Source: Sphingobacteriia bacterium
GTDB lineage: Bacteria; Bacteroidota; Bacteroidia; Chitinophagales; Chitinophagaceae
Reading direction: 5' to 3'
Assembly: GCA_004294135.1 (NCBI GenBank)
Contig: RDZY01000007.1
Coordinates: 213,144 to 277,143 of the forward strand
Length of the DNA stretch: 64,000 bases
Positions 29,159 through 38,866 of the stretch are shown here, one piece after another (within the stretch, counting starts at the first letter, position 1; each line of letters opens with the position of its first letter). Made by a program: the position numbers and the translations under genes. The notes under the pieces are model-generated. The model had not been told where the DNA came from, did not search any database, and saw only the letters and a program-made list of their open reading frames with translations.

Positions 29159-30421
29159 ATGAATATTCTACTAAAGCAGGTGCTGATTACCGACCCCAAT
29201 TCTCCCTTCAATGGTAAAATATACGACCTGCTCATAGCCGGTTCAACCATCTCAAATATTGGGACCAATCTGACTCATAAAAACGCGACTATTATTGATG
29301 AACCCGGCTTATGCGTGTCTCCCGGTTGGGTAGATTGCTTTGCCCATTTTGCAGATCCAGGTTACGAATTCAAAGAAACCATCGAAAGCGGCATCAAAGC
29401 AGCAGCAGCAGGTGGTTTTACTCGAGTCTTTACACTGCCCAATACCAAACCAATAATCGACCATAAATCACTGGTTGAATACACTGCTAACCATTCCATC
29501 AATAGTCCCGTTCAAATTCAACCCATTGGTGCCATCACCCAAAAAGCCGAAGGCAAAGAATTGGCAGAAATGTACGATATGCGCCACAGCGGAGCCGTAG
29601 CATTTTCTGATGGCCTTAACCCCATTCAATCCCCAGGATTATTTATTAAAGCCTTGCAATATGTAAAAGCATTTGATGGAGTGCTCATACAAATGCCCAT
29701 TGATAATAGCATTGGAGCGGCGGGACTCATGAATGAAGGCATTATCTCTACAAGACTAGGCCTACCCGGAATTCCCGCTATTGCAGAAGAAAGCATCCTT
29801 AGAAGAGATATTGAACTGGTAAAATATACCGGATCTAAATTACACGTAACAGGTATTTCCACCCTACAATCTCTTAATCTTATCAGGATTGCTAAAAAAG
29901 AAGGTCTACAAATTACTTGTAGCGTAACGCCTTACCATCTTTTTTTCTGTGAAGATGACTTACAGGGTTATGATACTTTTTTAAAAGTAAATCCTCCCCT
30001 TCGCAGTATCAACGATATGATGGCATTGAGAGACGGCGTATTAGATGGTACAGTCGACTGTATTGCTTCCCACCATTTTCCACAGGATTGGGACCATAAA
30101 ATTTGTGAATTTGAATACGCAGCTTTCGGTATGATTGGACTACAAACTTCATTTGCAGTAGTGAATCATTTGCTTGATCAACTTACAAATGACCAACTGG
30201 TAAAACTTTTTTCGCTCAACGCTCGTAATATTTTTAACTTGCCAATAACTAATATTACTGAAGGCGCTGTTGCCGAGCTGACCATTTACCATAGAAAAAA
30301 CACCACCTTGCTAAAAAAAGAACACAATAAAAGTAAATCTGTAAATAGTGCATTCATTGAAAGAGCTTTGAATGGCAAAGTATATGGCATCATTAATAAT
30401 CAACAATTCATTACCCATTAA
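29159..30421 (+). CDS. Dihydroorotase-like amidohydrolase with degenerate active site
   Basis: 420 residues from ATG 29159 (MNILLKQVLITD), the point where similarity to dihydroorotases begins; ATG 29093 would add 22 residues overlapping the tRNA leader. The fold is that of a PyrC-like cyclic amidohydrolase: PGWVDCFAHFADPGYE, AAAAGGFTRVFTLPNTKP, GLPGIPAIAEE, LHVTGIST and DCIASHHFPQDWDHK. In active enzymes the first motif is DxHxHxRxPG and a later one ATDHAPH. Here the first metal histidine is phenylalanine, the substrate arginine is alanine and the catalytic aspartate is histidine. It is therefore probably catalytically dead, perhaps a structural partner of aspartate transcarbamoylase. It starts a seven-gene rightward operon. 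Confidence 0.8.
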   Translation: MNILLKQVLITDPNSPFNGKIYDLLIAGSTISNIGTNLTHKNATIIDEPGLCVSPGWVDCFAHFADPGYEFKETIESGIKAAAAGGFTRVFTLPNTKPIIDHKSLVEYTANHSINSPVQIQPIGAITQKAEGKELAEMYDMRHSGAVAFSDGLNPIQSPGLFIKALQYVKAFDGVLIQMPIDNSIGAAGLMNEGIISTRLGLPGIPAIAEESILRRDIELVKYTGSKLHVTGISTLQSLNLIRIAKKEGLQITCSVTPYHLFFCEDDLQGYDTFLKVNPPLRSINDMMALRDGVLDGTVDCIASHHFPQDWDHKICEFEYAAFGMIGLQTSFAVVNHLLDQLTNDQLVKLFSLNARNIFNLPITNITEGAVAELTIYHRKNTTLLKKEHNKSKSVNSAFIERALNGKVYGIINNQQFITH

Positions 30422-30431
30422 AAAATAATAT

Positions 30432-30968
30432 ATGAAAGTAAATCTAATTAATGAAGGATTAAAGTATGGCCTGATTTGCGGCATCGCAGCACTACTATTA
30501 ATGTTTGGTAGCTGGGCTTCTGGAGACGCTGTATATGCCAATGTGCAGATGTATGGAACATTTGTACCCTATATGTTTGGGATTATTTTATTCGTTGCTT
30601 TTACCATTAGGAAACAAAATGGCGGATTTATAAGTTTCGCAGAAGTATTGAAATTCAGCTTTCTGGCGTTTTCTGTTTCGGCAGTAATTGTTGGCATCGG
30701 GAATTTAGTATTATTAAACTTGATTGACAAAGGATTGAGTGAAAGAATGGCTGAAATAGGACTTGAAAAGACCCGTCAAATGATGGAAAAATTTGGTGCT
30801 TCAGAAGAAGATATAGAGAAAAGTATGGCTTCTACCCAAGCAAGTATGAAAGATACTGGCCCAAAGAAAATTTTTCTAGGAACAGGAATTACCATTGTAC
30901 TCGGATTTGTAGAGGCTTTGATTATTTCTATTATTGCTAAGAAAGACGAAAAATTTCAAGATCAATAA
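30432..30968 (+). CDS. DUF4199 membrane protein
   Basis: 178 residues with four hydrophobic helices (about 10-27, 38-58, 72-95 and 148-168) and a charged stretch between the third and fourth (RMAEIGLEKTRQMMEKFGASEEDIEKSM). This arrangement is that of DUF4199, an inner-membrane family common in Bacteroidota and frequently found next to a GT2 glycosyltransferase, as here. Function unknown. It starts 10 bases after the dihydroorotase-like gene and ends 6 bases before the GT2 gene. Confidence 0.8.
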   Translation: MKVNLINEGLKYGLICGIAALLLMFGSWASGDAVYANVQMYGTFVPYMFGIILFVAFTIRKQNGGFISFAEVLKFSFLAFSVSAVIVGIGNLVLLNLIDKGLSERMAEIGLEKTRQMMEKFGASEEDIEKSMASTQASMKDTGPKKIFLGTGITIVLGFVEALIISIIAKKDEKFQDQ

Positions 30969-30974
30969 GCGTGC

Positions 30975-31922
30975 ATGAATATATCCATCGTTATTCCATT
31001 ATTGAATGAAGAAGAATCCCTGCCTGAATTGTGTAACTGGATTCATTCCGTTGTTGCCCAGCATGGTTTCAGCTATGAAGTGCTGCTGATTGACGATGGT
31101 AGTACCGATAATAGTTGGAATACCATTCAATCAATTGCTGCAAACAACTCCCATATAAAAGGAATTAAATTCCAGCGCAATTACGGAAAATCTGCAGCAC
31201 TTAATGAAGGATTTAAAGCCGCACAAGGTGATGTAATTATTACCATGGACGCCGATATGCAAGATTCTCCCGACGAAATTCCCGCCCTCTATAAAATGAT
31301 TATAGATGAGGGCTACGATATGGTGAGTGGTTGGAAAAAAAAGCGTTATGATAATACCCTCACCAAAAATATTCCTTCCAAACTCTTCAACGCCGTAGCT
31401 CGTGCCAGCTCTGGTATTCAACTGCACGATTTTAATTGCGGACTGAAAGCTTATCGAAAAAAACTGGTGAAATGCATTGAAGTTTTTGGTGAAATGCATC
31501 GCTATATTCCTGTGCTGGCCAAATGGAGTGGATTCAGAAAAATTGGCGAGAAAGTGGTTGAGCACCGCCCCAGAAAATATGGCACCAGCAAATTTGGCTG
31601 GTCGCGATTCATCAATGGTTTCCTCGACCTAGGTACCATTATGTTCCTCGGTAAATTTGGCAAGAAACCCATGCAATTTTTTGGCCTTTACGGTACCCTC
31701 TCATTTTTAATAGGCTTTCTCACCAGCATCTACCTAATTGTTTCCAAATTCTTGAACCCTGAAATTGGGTTGACCAATAAACCGTTTTTTTATATAGCAT
31801 TGGTAACCATGATTATTGGTATGCAATTATTCTTGACTGGCTTTATTGCTGAACTTATTGCTCGCAATGCCACAGAGAGAAATGTATATTTGATTGAAGA
31901 AAAACTGGGACTTCCAGCTTAA
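30975..31922 (+). CDS. Family 2 glycosyltransferase, dolichol-phosphate-mannose-synthase-like
   Basis: 315 residues. GT2 domain with VVIPLLNEEESLPEL, the nucleotide-binding LIDDGSTDNSW and the catalytic-metal MDADMQDSPDE motif, then HRYIPVLAKWSGFRKIGEKVV. Two C-terminal helices (about 235-258 and 268-292) anchor it in the inner membrane. This is the DPM1/GtrB/ArnC type, which makes polyprenyl-phosphate-linked sugars for envelope glycans. Followed by a GT4 gene after 11 bases. Confidence 0.9.
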   Translation: MNISIVIPLLNEEESLPELCNWIHSVVAQHGFSYEVLLIDDGSTDNSWNTIQSIAANNSHIKGIKFQRNYGKSAALNEGFKAAQGDVIITMDADMQDSPDEIPALYKMIIDEGYDMVSGWKKKRYDNTLTKNIPSKLFNAVARASSGIQLHDFNCGLKAYRKKLVKCIEVFGEMHRYIPVLAKWSGFRKIGEKVVEHRPRKYGTSKFGWSRFINGFLDLGTIMFLGKFGKKPMQFFGLYGTLSFLIGFLTSIYLIVSKFLNPEIGLTNKPFFYIALVTMIIGMQLFLTGFIAELIARNATERNVYLIEEKLGLPA

Positions 31923-31933
31923 CTAGTATTGCC

Positions 31934-33082
31934 ATGAAGCCTTCACTGATTTTAATCGGAACCAGTTGGCCTTTCAGAAGTGGAGGCATCGCTTCTTTTA
32001 ATGAAAGACTAGCTAGGGCTTTTCAAGCGCAAGGGTTTAGCGTAACCATCTATACTTTTTCACTGCAATATCCTGCCTTCCTATTTCCTGGCAAATCGCA
32101 GTACAGTGATACACCCAAACCCACTGATCTAGCTATTCATATTTGTATTAATTCAATCAACCCACTCAACTGGATTAAAGTAGGTCGCTTAATTGCCAAG
32201 CAAAATGCCAATATTGTGCTGGTGCGCTATTGGCTGCCTTTTTTAGGCCCCTGTCTCGGTACTATTTTACGACTCGTAAAAAAAAACAAGACCAGTAAAA
32301 TTATTTGTATTGCCGATAATATTATTCCGCACGAAAAAAGATTGGGAGATCATTTTTTTACACAATACTTTATAAGACCGGTGGACGCATTTATTACCTT
32401 AAGTGAAAAAGTAGCATCCGACCTCAGTAGCTTTACCACCAAAAAAGCATTGGTAATTCAACATCCACTCTACGATCATTTTGGCCCTTTAATGCCTAAA
32501 ATTACCGCCCGTGAAAAGCTTGGAATCCCTGCCGATATACCCATAGTACTTTTCTTTGGATTCATTCGCAAATACAAGGGATTGGATCTCTTATTACAAG
32601 CTCTAGCCATCTTGAAAAATAAGAAGGCTGATAATCATCAATTGGTTTTGCCGAAATTGATTGTTGCAGGTGAATTTTATGATAACCCAACGCACTACCA
32701 GCAACTAATTCATTCACTTGGTTTGCAAGAACTATGTTTTTTATACACCCATTTTATTCCCGATGAGGAGGTGAAATATTATTTCAATGCCTGCGATTTC
32801 GTTATTCAACCCTATCGCAATGCTACCCAAAGTGGGGTGACTCCATTGGCCTATCATTTTGAAAAGCCCATGCTGGTTACCAATGTAGGTGCTTTGCCTG
32901 ATATGATTTTACAAGATAAAAGTGGGTTGGTGGTAGAACCCGATGCAGAAAGTATTGCTAAGGGCATTCAATCTCTGTATGAATTAGGTGAAGAAAATTT
33001 TTTATTCCACCTTCGCAAAGAGAAACAAAAATACAGTTGGAATTCGCTGACCAATGCTATTCAATCCCTAGCTAAAAATTAA
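31934..33082 (+). CDS. Family 4 glycosyltransferase
   Basis: 382 residues with GT-B organisation. The N-terminal donor/acceptor domain opens with LILIGTSWPFRSGGIASFNERLARAF; the C-terminal half has PIVLFFGFIRKYKGLDLLLQALAIL, YFNACDFVIQPYRNATQSGVTPLAYHF and LVVEPDAESIAKGI, carrying the acidic/nucleotide-binding loop typical of GT4 (E-x7-E region appears as QSGVTPLAYHFEKP). No membrane helix. Likely adds a sugar to an envelope glycan or lipid. Same operon as GT2 and the heptose genes; only 3 bases precede gmhA. Confidence 0.88.
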   Translation: MKPSLILIGTSWPFRSGGIASFNERLARAFQAQGFSVTIYTFSLQYPAFLFPGKSQYSDTPKPTDLAIHICINSINPLNWIKVGRLIAKQNANIVLVRYWLPFLGPCLGTILRLVKKNKTSKIICIADNIIPHEKRLGDHFFTQYFIRPVDAFITLSEKVASDLSSFTTKKALVIQHPLYDHFGPLMPKITAREKLGIPADIPIVLFFGFIRKYKGLDLLLQALAILKNKKADNHQLVLPKLIVAGEFYDNPTHYQQLIHSLGLQELCFLYTHFIPDEEVKYYFNACDFVIQPYRNATQSGVTPLAYHFEKPMLVTNVGALPDMILQDKSGLVVEPDAESIAKGIQSLYELGEENFLFHLRKEKQKYSWNSLTNAIQSLAKN

Positions 33083-33085
33083 TAC

Positions 33086-33670
33086 ATGAATCTAAAAATA
33101 CATTCCCTCATCAGCAATTCTATTGAGGTTAAACAACAATTACTACTTGATGCTCACTTGATGAATATGCTGGAACAATGCGTTACCATTGTTACCAATG
33201 CATTTGAACAAAATCATAAAGTGCATTTCTGTGGTAATGGCGGTAGTGCCGCAGATGCACAACACTTAGCGGCTGAATTTTCTGGTCGCTTCTATAAAAA
33301 CAGAAGAGCACTTCCCTCCGAAGCCTTACACGCTAATAGTTCCTATCTTACTGCTGTTGCCAATGATTATGGATATGATGAAGTATATGCAAGATTGGTA
33401 GATGGTACTATGGATAAAGGGGATGTATTAATTGGACTCAGTACTTCGGGTAATTCTACCAATATTGTAAAAGCTTTTGAAACCGCTCAGGCAAAGGGTA
33501 TCATTACCATTGGACTTACCGGTAGCAGCGGTGGAAAAATGAAACCACTGAGTAATTACCTGCTCAATATTCCTTCCGATATCACCCCAAGAATACAAGA
33601 GAGTCATATTCTTTTAGGACATATTATTTGTGAATTAGTAGAAGAAAATTTATTTACAACGAATGCTTAG
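33086..33670 (+). CDS. gmhA: Sedoheptulose-7-phosphate isomerase
   Basis: 194 residues. SIS-type fold with HFCGNGGSAADAQHLAAEFSGRF, LPSEALHANSSYLTAVANDYGYDEV, LSTSGNSTNIVKAFETA and RIQESHILLGHIICELVE; these contain the active-site residues of GmhA. It converts D-sedoheptulose 7-phosphate to D-glycero-D-manno-heptose 7-phosphate, the first step of ADP- or GDP-heptose synthesis. Overlaps gmhB by 8 bases, so the two are translationally coupled. No heptose kinase/adenylyltransferase is in the window. Confidence 0.94.
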   Translation: MNLKIHSLISNSIEVKQQLLLDAHLMNMLEQCVTIVTNAFEQNHKVHFCGNGGSAADAQHLAAEFSGRFYKNRRALPSEALHANSSYLTAVANDYGYDEVYARLVDGTMDKGDVLIGLSTSGNSTNIVKAFETAQAKGIITIGLTGSSGGKMKPLSNYLLNIPSDITPRIQESHILLGHIICELVEENLFTTNA

Positions 33671-34226
33671 ATTAACAGATATAAAGAAGGAGTGGACTTT
33701 ATTTTTAGATAGAGATGGCGTGTTGAATCATGAAAAAAATGAGGACTATATTCGCAACTGGAATGAATTTGAGTTTTATCCGGATACTTTAGCAGCTATA
33801 CCACTACTCAATGAATGCTTTGGCACGATTGTGGTTGCTACCAACCAAAAAGGCGTTGGAAAAGCATTGATGACCGAAGCAGATTTATACAGTATTAACC
33901 AGCCCATGCTTCAGCATATTGAAGCAGCAGGGGGACTGATTAAAAAAGTATATTATTGCACCGATCTTGCGGACGATTCGCCCAACAGAAAACCCCAACC
34001 TGGCATGGCTTTTCAAGCAAAAGCAGATTTTACCAGTATTGATTTTTCTAAAAGTATTATGGTGGGCAATCGGATGAGCGATATGAAATTTGGACGCAAT
34101 GCGGGTATGTTTACTGTGTTTTTAGCTACAACCCATCCCGATACGCCCTTTCCAGATGAATATATTGACCTTCGTTTTAACAGCCTCTATGATTTTGCAT
34201 TAGCTTGTACCAACACAAATAAATAA
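33663..34226 (+). CDS. gmhB: Heptose bisphosphate phosphatase (HAD-IIIA)
   Basis: 187 residues. The HAD nucleophile motif is LFLDRDGVLN, motif II is VATNQKGVG, the distal acidic motif is VGNRMSDMKFGRNAG. The zinc-loop cysteines of enteric GmhB are not all present (one CTDLADDSPNRKPQPGM stretch), which also occurs in other members. It removes the 7-phosphate (or related phosphate) in activated heptose synthesis. Coupled to gmhA. Substrate anomer cannot be told from sequence. Confidence 0.88.
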   Translation: MLRLTDIKKEWTLFLDRDGVLNHEKNEDYIRNWNEFEFYPDTLAAIPLLNECFGTIVVATNQKGVGKALMTEADLYSINQPMLQHIEAAGGLIKKVYYCTDLADDSPNRKPQPGMAFQAKADFTSIDFSKSIMVGNRMSDMKFGRNAGMFTVFLATTHPDTPFPDEYIDLRFNSLYDFALACTNTNK

Positions 34227-34227
34227 G

Positions 34228-35076
34228 ATGAAAAAATGCTTGCTACTGGTTATACTCGCTCCCACTTTTTTCCATGTAATGGCTCAAACTGATGCCAACA
34301 AAAAAGTATTAAACAACATTGAATTGGCATTGAGTAAATATGCAACGACCATTATCAATACCGATGATATTGAAGAACGCCTACGAGCTGATAGTTTTTT
34401 TACCCGCAATTTGGTGCAAGCACTGAAAACCCCCTACTCTTTTCATTACCCTTTTGATTCTTTAAAAAGTATTTCCCGTATTTATGCGCCTGACAGTAGT
34501 TTTCGCATCATCACTTGGCAACTGATGAAAAATTTCAGCTATTACCGCTATAAGGGTGCCATTCAAATGAATACCAAAGACGGTTCTTTAAAGCTGATTC
34601 CTTTGTACGACGGCACCGATTTTACCGAGCATCCAACCGACTCAATTCGCAGCAACGAAAATTGGATTGGGGCTTTGTATTACAATATCGTTCTAAAAAA
34701 ATACAACAATAAAAATTATTATACCTTATTGGGTTATGATGAGAACGATGCCAACAGCACCAAAAAATGGATGGAAGTATTGTATTTCGATCAGCATAAA
34801 CCAAGATTTGGGGGACGTTTTTTTAGTTATCCCAAAGATCCAATAAAACCACCGCAACCTGCTTTTCGCTTTTGCATTGAATTTAAAAAGCAAGCCAATG
34901 CAAAACTTAATTTTAATCCCGCTATAGATCAAATTGTTTTTGCCAAACTAGTAAGCGAGACAAATGAGCCCAATAAAAAACACACTTTAGTCCCCTACGG
35001 CACTATGGAAGGCTTTAAATGGGAGTTTGGAAAATGGGTTTATATTCCAGAGTATACGGCAGAGGAACCCCGCTAG
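34228..35076 (+). CDS. Secreted protein of unknown function
   Basis: 282 residues with a signal peptide ([18 protein letters not shown], cleavage before QTD). The mature part has [26 protein letters not shown] and [30 protein letters not shown], giving a beta-rich periplasmic protein. No domain recognised. Last gene of the operon, starting one base after gmhB. Its TAG stop and the TAG of convergent lepA share the palindrome CTAG. Confidence 0.65.
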   Translation: MKKCLLLVILAPTFFHVMAQTDANKKVLNNIELALSKYATTIINTDDIEERLRADSFFTRNLVQALKTPYSFHYPFDSLKSISRIYAPDSSFRIITWQLMKNFSYYRYKGAIQMNTKDGSLKLIPLYDGTDFTEHPTDSIRSNENWIGALYYNIVLKKYNNKNYYTLLGYDENDANSTKKWMEVLYFDQHKPRFGGRFFSYPKDPIKPPQPAFRFCIEFKKQANAKLNFNPAIDQIVFAKLVSETNEPNKKHTLVPYGTMEGFKWEFGKWVYIPEYTAEEPR

Positions 35077-36857
35077 TCTAGTTTCAAAACCGCCAAAAAC
35101 GCTTCCTGTGGTATTTCTACATTCCCAATCTGGCGCATGCGTTTCTTGCCTTCTTTCTGCTTTTCTAGCAACTTTCTTTTACGGCTGATATCCCCACCAT
35201 AACATTTGGCAGTTACATCTTTGCGCATGGCACTGATGCTTTCACGAGCAATAACTTTAGCCCCAATTGCTGCCTGAATAGATATTTGAAACTGTTGTTT
35301 TGGTAATAATTCTTTTAATTTTTCGCAGAGGCGGCGACCAAAATCAGTGGCACGACTTCTATGAATAAGTGCACTTAACGCATCTACTTTATCCCCATTC
35401 AATAAAATATCCATCTTTACAATATCCGCATTACGGTTGTCGATGGGTGAATAGTCAAAAGAGGCATAACCCCTGGTAGAACTTTTTAGCTTATCATAGA
35501 AATCGAATACAATCTCCGTTAATGGCATTTCAAAAATCAATTCAACCCGAGTAGGGGTTAAATAACTTTGGTTGATTAATATACCTCTTTTACCCAAACA
35601 GAGGGTCATTATATTGCCAATATAATCTGGCAATGTAATAATCTGTGCTTTAATAAAAGGCTCTTCAATATGATCTATCTTAACTGGATCGGGCATTTCT
35701 ACTGGGTTATTCACCAGAATTTTTTCACCCCTTGTGGTATAGGCATTAAAGCTAACGTTGGGTACAGTGGTAATAACCGTTTGGTTGAATTCACGCTCCA
35801 ATCGCTCTTGAATAATTTCCATATGCAACAAGCCTAGGAATCCGCAACGAAAGCCAAAACCCAATGCCTGTGATGTTTCTAGTTCAAAAGTAAGTGATGC
35901 ATCATTCAACTGAAGCTTGTCCATACAATCCCTCAACTCCTCAAACTGATCGGTCTCCACAGGAAATATTCCTGCGAAAACCATGGGCTTTACTTCTTCA
36001 AATCCGTTGATCATTTCACCCGGATTATTGGCCAATGTTATGGTATCTCCAACTTTAACTTCCTTCGCATTTTTTATACCAGTAATAATATAACCTACGT
36101 CGCCCGCTTTTACTTCTGATTTGGGCGTCATGCTAAGTTTCAAAACCCCTACTTCATCGGCAATATAATCTAGTCCCGAAGCCACAAAACGAATTTTATC
36201 GCCTTTTTTTAATATGCCATTTAAAATTCTATAATAGATGATAATGCCCCTGAAACTATTGTAAACACTATCAAAAATCAATGCCTGAAGTGGCGCTGCT
36301 ACGTCTCCTTCTGGTGCTGGAATGCGCGCTATTATGGCTTGTAATATTTCTTCAATACCAATGCCCGACTTGCCACTGGCCAACAATATATCTTCTTGCT
36401 TACAACCAATCAAATCTATAATTTGATCCGTTACTTCTGGTATTTTAGCCCCATCCATATCAATCTTATTAATCACCGGAATGATTTCCAAATCGTTTTC
36501 AATGGCTAAATATAAATTACTGATGGTCTGCGCTTGAATGCCCTGTGACGCGTCTACCAACAATAAAGCCCCTTCACATGCTGCTAGTGCCCTGCTCACC
36601 TCATAGCTGAAATCTACGTGCCCAGGGGTATCAATTAAATTCAACACATATTGTACGCCTTTGTGTGTGTAATTAATTTGTATGGCGTGACTTTTTATGG
36701 TGATTCCTTTCTCACGTTCCAAGTCCATATCATCCAATACCTGATTCATCATATCTCGTTCACCAATGGTTTTGGTATGCTCTAATAATCGATCTGCCAG
36801 CGTACTTTTGCCGTGGTCTATATGGGCTATAATACAAAAATTCCTAATCTGCTTCAT
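35073..36857 (-). CDS. lepA: Elongation factor 4 (LepA)
   Basis: 594 residues, usual length. GTPase motifs [32 protein letters not shown] and NKID; then EF-Tu-like domain 2, two EF-G-like alpha/beta domains ([24 protein letters not shown]) and the LepA-specific C-terminal domain ([28 protein letters not shown]). It back-translocates stalled ribosomes. Preceded by a near-consensus promoter at 36865-36894. Convergent with the heptose operon. Confidence 0.97.
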   Translation of the reverse strand: MKQIRNFCIIAHIDHGKSTLADRLLEHTKTIGERDMMNQVLDDMDLEREKGITIKSHAIQINYTHKGVQYVLNLIDTPGHVDFSYEVSRALAACEGALLLVDASQGIQAQTISNLYLAIENDLEIIPVINKIDMDGAKIPEVTDQIIDLIGCKQEDILLASGKSGIGIEEILQAIIARIPAPEGDVAAPLQALIFDSVYNSFRGIIIYYRILNGILKKGDKIRFVASGLDYIADEVGVLKLSMTPKSEVKAGDVGYIITGIKNAKEVKVGDTITLANNPGEMINGFEEVKPMVFAGIFPVETDQFEELRDCMDKLQLNDASLTFELETSQALGFGFRCGFLGLLHMEIIQERLEREFNQTVITTVPNVSFNAYTTRGEKILVNNPVEMPDPVKIDHIEEPFIKAQIITLPDYIGNIMTLCLGKRGILINQSYLTPTRVELIFEMPLTEIVFDFYDKLKSSTRGYASFDYSPIDNRNADIVKMDILLNGDKVDALSALIHRSRATDFGRRLCEKLKELLPKQQFQISIQAAIGAKVIARESISAMRKDVTAKCYGGDISRKRKLLEKQKEGKKRMRQIGNVEIPQEAFLAVLKLD

Positions 36858-36864
36858 AAGGCGG

Positions 36865-36894
36865 TAAAGATAGGCTTGTATGAGTTATCTTCAA
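36865..36894 (-). promoter_or_regulatory. Promoter of lepA
   Basis: On the minus strand TTG (36894-36892), exactly 19 bases of spacer, then TATCTTTA (36872-36865), one mismatch from TAnnTTTG. The start point would be only a few bases before the ATG, giving a very short leader. Confidence 0.65.
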
Positions 36895-36911
36895 CCAAGA
36901 ATAAAGAGAAT

Positions 36912-37883
36912 ATGTTAGAACAAAACTTGAATAAAGAAGCGCGGCAAAATCAAGAAACTGGTCTCTCTTCCAACACAGATCTTAGTAATAGCCGCATTTT
37001 CAATAAAAATGGTGAAGCAAATATTCAAACCAAAGGATCTGCTCGCTGGGGTAGGTTGAATATTTACCATTCACTACTTTCGATGTCGAATTGGAAGTTT
37101 CTTGCTACGATTCTTTTATTTTTTATTGGCATCAATCTATTTTTTGCGAGTATTTACTTACTCATAGGACTAGACCATTTAAGTGGAATGGAAGCCGCTG
37201 TTACCAACGGAGAAAAATTTGGCGAAGCCTTTTTTTTTAGTGCCCAAACTTTCACAACAGTAGGATATGGCAGAATTAATCCGGTGGGGTTTTCTGCCAG
37301 CCTCACCGCTTCCCTAGAAGCATTGGTTGGACTGATGAGTTTTGCCCTTGCTACAGGTCTCTTATATGGCAGATTTGCTCGTCCCCGCGCCTATATTAAA
37401 TACAGCAACAATGCTGTTTTTGCGCCTTTTAAAGATGGTATGGCATTGATGTTCAGAATGGTTCCTTATACCAAGAATTATTTGGTGAATGTAGAAGTAA
37501 AAATAACTTTAGTACTTAGGATGGAAGAAGAGGGTCAATGGAAGAATAAATTTTATGATCTTCCACTAGAAGTCTCCAAAGCCAATACCATGACGGCCAA
37601 CTGGACCATCGTGCATGTAATAAATGAATTGAGTCCCCTCCACCAATTCAAGAAAGCCGATATTGCAGCAGCCAAGGCCGAATTATTGGTATTTGTACAA
37701 GGATTTGATGAAAGTTTTTCTAACACGGTAATTTCAAGAACTTCTTACTTTTTTGAAGAATTTATTTATGGTGCTAAATTCGTGCCCATGTTCCATCCAA
37801 ATGCATCCAACACCCGCACCGTTTTATATATTGACCGGCTGAATGATTTTGTTACGGCTGAATTACCTTTTCAATTCAATTAA
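36912..37883 (+). CDS. KirBac-type inward-rectifier potassium channel
   Basis: 323 residues from ATG 36912; an upstream GTG at 36813 lies inside lepA and is rejected. First helix about 60-85, pore helix and selectivity filter TTVGYGR (about 114-120), second helix about 125-150, then an immunoglobulin-like IRK cytoplasmic domain (ARPRAYIKYSNNAVFAPFKDGMALMFRM). It forms a tetrameric K+ channel in the inner membrane. The next gene starts directly after its stop, so the two form one unit. Confidence 0.9.
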   Translation: MLEQNLNKEARQNQETGLSSNTDLSNSRIFNKNGEANIQTKGSARWGRLNIYHSLLSMSNWKFLATILLFFIGINLFFASIYLLIGLDHLSGMEAAVTNGEKFGEAFFFSAQTFTTVGYGRINPVGFSASLTASLEALVGLMSFALATGLLYGRFARPRAYIKYSNNAVFAPFKDGMALMFRMVPYTKNYLVNVEVKITLVLRMEEEGQWKNKFYDLPLEVSKANTMTANWTIVHVINELSPLHQFKKADIAAAKAELLVFVQGFDESFSNTVISRTSYFFEEFIYGAKFVPMFHPNASNTRTVLYIDRLNDFVTAELPFQFN

Positions 37884-38837
37884 ATGAACACAGAACTGGG
37901 AACTAATATCAGCAAAGCCGCAGCATTATTAACAGCAGATGAACTGGTGGCCATACCCACAGAAACCGTTTATGGATTAGCAGGAAATGCATTAAGTGAA
38001 ATTGCAGTAAGTAAAATTTATGCGGCAAAAAACAGGCCTAGTTTCAATCCTTTAATATTACATGTTTCAGGAATAAAACAGCTATCAAAATATGCGTTGG
38101 TAGATTCTGTTAGTGCATTGCTGGCCAAAGAATTTATGCCCGGCCCACTCACCTTGCTATTGCCAAAAAAAAATATAGTACCTGATATTACCACTGCGGG
38201 CAGTAACAAAGTAGCACTTCGTGTACCCCAACACCCACTTTGCCTTGAGCTGCTGCATTCAATTGACTTTCCATTGGCAGCTCCGAGTGCTAATATATCG
38301 GGCTATATTAGTCCCACCACCGCTGCTCATGTAGCAGCAGGTTTGCATGGAAAAATTCCTTATATATTAAACGGAGGCACTGCTGCCGTAGGACTAGAAT
38401 CTACCATTTGCGAAGTGATGCATCAAAAAATTATTATACACCGTACTGGTGGAATAAGTGCCAATGAATTACAAAGGGTGAGTGCACTAGAATTGGTGCT
38501 TGTTAACAACCAAAAAAGCGTTGAAACAGCGGGACAATTAAAGAGTCACTATGCCCCCAATACCCCGCTTTATAGGGGAGATATTGCAGATATAATAGCC
38601 CGCAACTCAGGAAAAAAAATAGCGTGTATCAGTTTTCAGAAAAGATATGATGGCGTTGAAAATTTTGTATTGTCGCCCAGCGGCAATCTTGCAGAAGCGG
38701 CCAACTTACTTTTTGCGACCCTTCGTTTGGTAGATGCGGGAAATTTTGATCTGATATGTACAGAATTATTTCCGAATGAAGGAATCGGCCCTGCCATCAA
38801 CGACAGGCTGGGCAGGGCACAATTTCTTTATAAATAA
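37884..38837 (+). CDS. Threonylcarbamoyl-AMP synthase (Sua5 type)
   Basis: 317 residues. YrdC domain (about 10-200: VAIPTETVYGLAGNA, KIYAAKNRPSFNPLILH, LPLAAPSANIS-like FPLAAPSANISGYISPT, STICEV) followed by the linker KSHYAPNTPLY and a small Rossmann-like Sua5 domain. It condenses threonine, bicarbonate and ATP to L-threonylcarbamoyl-AMP, the precursor of t6A37 in tRNA. The extra C-terminal domain separates Sua5 from single-domain TsaC. Its ATG follows the channel stop without a gap. Confidence 0.94.
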   Translation: MNTELGTNISKAAALLTADELVAIPTETVYGLAGNALSEIAVSKIYAAKNRPSFNPLILHVSGIKQLSKYALVDSVSALLAKEFMPGPLTLLLPKKNIVPDITTAGSNKVALRVPQHPLCLELLHSIDFPLAAPSANISGYISPTTAAHVAAGLHGKIPYILNGGTAAVGLESTICEVMHQKIIIHRTGGISANELQRVSALELVLVNNQKSVETAGQLKSHYAPNTPLYRGDIADIIARNSGKKIACISFQKRYDGVENFVLSPSGNLAEAANLLFATLRLVDAGNFDLICTELFPNEGIGPAINDRLGRAQFLYK

Positions 38838-38866
38838 TTTTCAGAAGCTGGATGAATTATTTTTTT
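38832..38866 (+). terminator. Weak terminator between Sua5 and tpiA
   Basis: AAATAATT (38832-38839) can pair with AATTATTT (38855-38862) and is followed by T residues. The stem is all A/T and overlaps the last codons of both convergent genes. Confidence 0.35.

Noticed and set aside
36813..36911. N-terminal extension of the potassium channel
   Set aside because: The GTG start lies inside lepA and its promoter; the ATG at 36912 leaves a complete channel.
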